Position numbers and translations under genes: made by a program. Positions 63,883-64,000 of a DNA stretch of 64,000 nt are shown in pieces. Source of the DNA: Proteus penneri (lineage in GTDB: Bacteria > Pseudomonadota > Gammaproteobacteria > Enterobacterales > Enterobacteriaceae); the NCBI RefSeq assembly GCF_003144535.1, contig NZ_PHFJ01000013.1, forward strand, positions 86,233 through 150,232, given 5' to 3'. Positions within the stretch are counted from its first letter, which is position 1; each line of letters starts with the position of its first letter. Under the pieces are notes generated by a model. That model saw only the letters and a program-made list of their open reading frames with translations, was not told the DNA's origin and made no database searches.

Positions 63883-64000
63883 TGAACTGACCCCAATTTA
63901 TTGGACAGTTTAAATTAGTTAGGTAAAGACTGAGTTCGGTATTGAACTGGGCTCAGTCCTTTTAATTTTATCTTGATCCGTTCAGTATTGTAATACTTGA
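63883..64000 (-). mobile_element. IS3-family insertion sequence, right end (truncated by window)
   Basis: TGAACTGACCCCAATTTATTGGACAGT at the start resembles terminal inverted repeats of IS3-family elements. It lies 45 bases after the ispH stop. The transposase reading frame (63915 onward) occupies the minus strand. The other end and any target duplication lie beyond the window. Confidence 0.75.
63915..64000 (-). CDS. IS3-family transposase OrfB, C-terminal end only
   Basis: The last 27 codons read YYNTERIKIKLKGLSPVQYRTQ followed by SLPN and stop TAA (63915-63917). This is the typical C-terminus of IS3-family OrfB integrase-type transposases (YYNxxRxxxxLxGLSPxxYR). The gene runs out of the window on the right. 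Confidence 0.8.
   Translation of the reverse strand, partial: KYYNTERIKIKLKGLSPVQYRTQSLPN

Overview
The window is a piece of an AT-rich enterobacterial (Morganellaceae-type) chromosome, most likely Proteus. This rests on E. coli-like gene blocks (lpoA-yraN-diaA-dolP, ettA-slt-trpR-yjjX-gpmB-rob-creA-arcA-thrLABC, yaaA-talB-mog-dnaKJ-nhaAR-rpsT-ribF-ileS-lspA-fkpB-ispH) carried in low-GC DNA. Species cannot be fixed from reading alone. No tRNA, rRNA operon, CRISPR or prophage was seen.

Layout. Positions 1-4.4 kb hold the envelope operon lpoA-yraN-diaA-dolP (minus strand), divergent rsmI, and the RNase P RNA gene. Positions 4.4-8.9 kb hold a stress/membrane cluster (yhaK, yhaJ, yqjF, yqjK-yqjE-yqjD, yqjA). 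sstT and fadH follow. Positions 13.2-23.8 kb form an accessory block: a DoxX protein, then a Fus/PqqL-type protease-associated import system. That system has a TonB-dependent receptor with an N-terminal signalling domain, a YddA-like ABC exporter/importer, an M16 protease, its own TonB and a FecI/FecR-type sigma/anti-sigma pair, with Fur-box-like sites. Its protease gene is interrupted by one in-frame stop codon. Positions 23.8-37.6 kb carry the conserved ettA to thrC block, including a threonine-operon leader peptide and attenuator.

Positions 37.7-45.9 kb are one 8.2-kb gene, far richer in A+T than its neighbours, wedged between thrC and yaaA. It encodes a 2,728-residue protein with an apparent C58 (YopT-like) cysteine protease triad, a TcdA/TcdB- or Mcf-like hydrophobic pore region, and two RTX calcium-binding repeat blocks near the C-terminus. 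It looks like a large secreted toxin with no secretion or acylation genes nearby. This is the most striking object in the window.

Positions 46-63.8 kb are mainly housekeeping: peroxide stress (yaaA), transaldolase, a secreted Sel1-repeat protein, mog, the dnaK-dnaJ chaperone pair with a clear sigma-32 promoter, an EamA transporter, nhaA-nhaR sodium homeostasis, rpsT with a TTG start, and the ribF-ileS-lspA-fkpB-ispH run. The window ends inside an IS3-family insertion sequence lying just after ispH.
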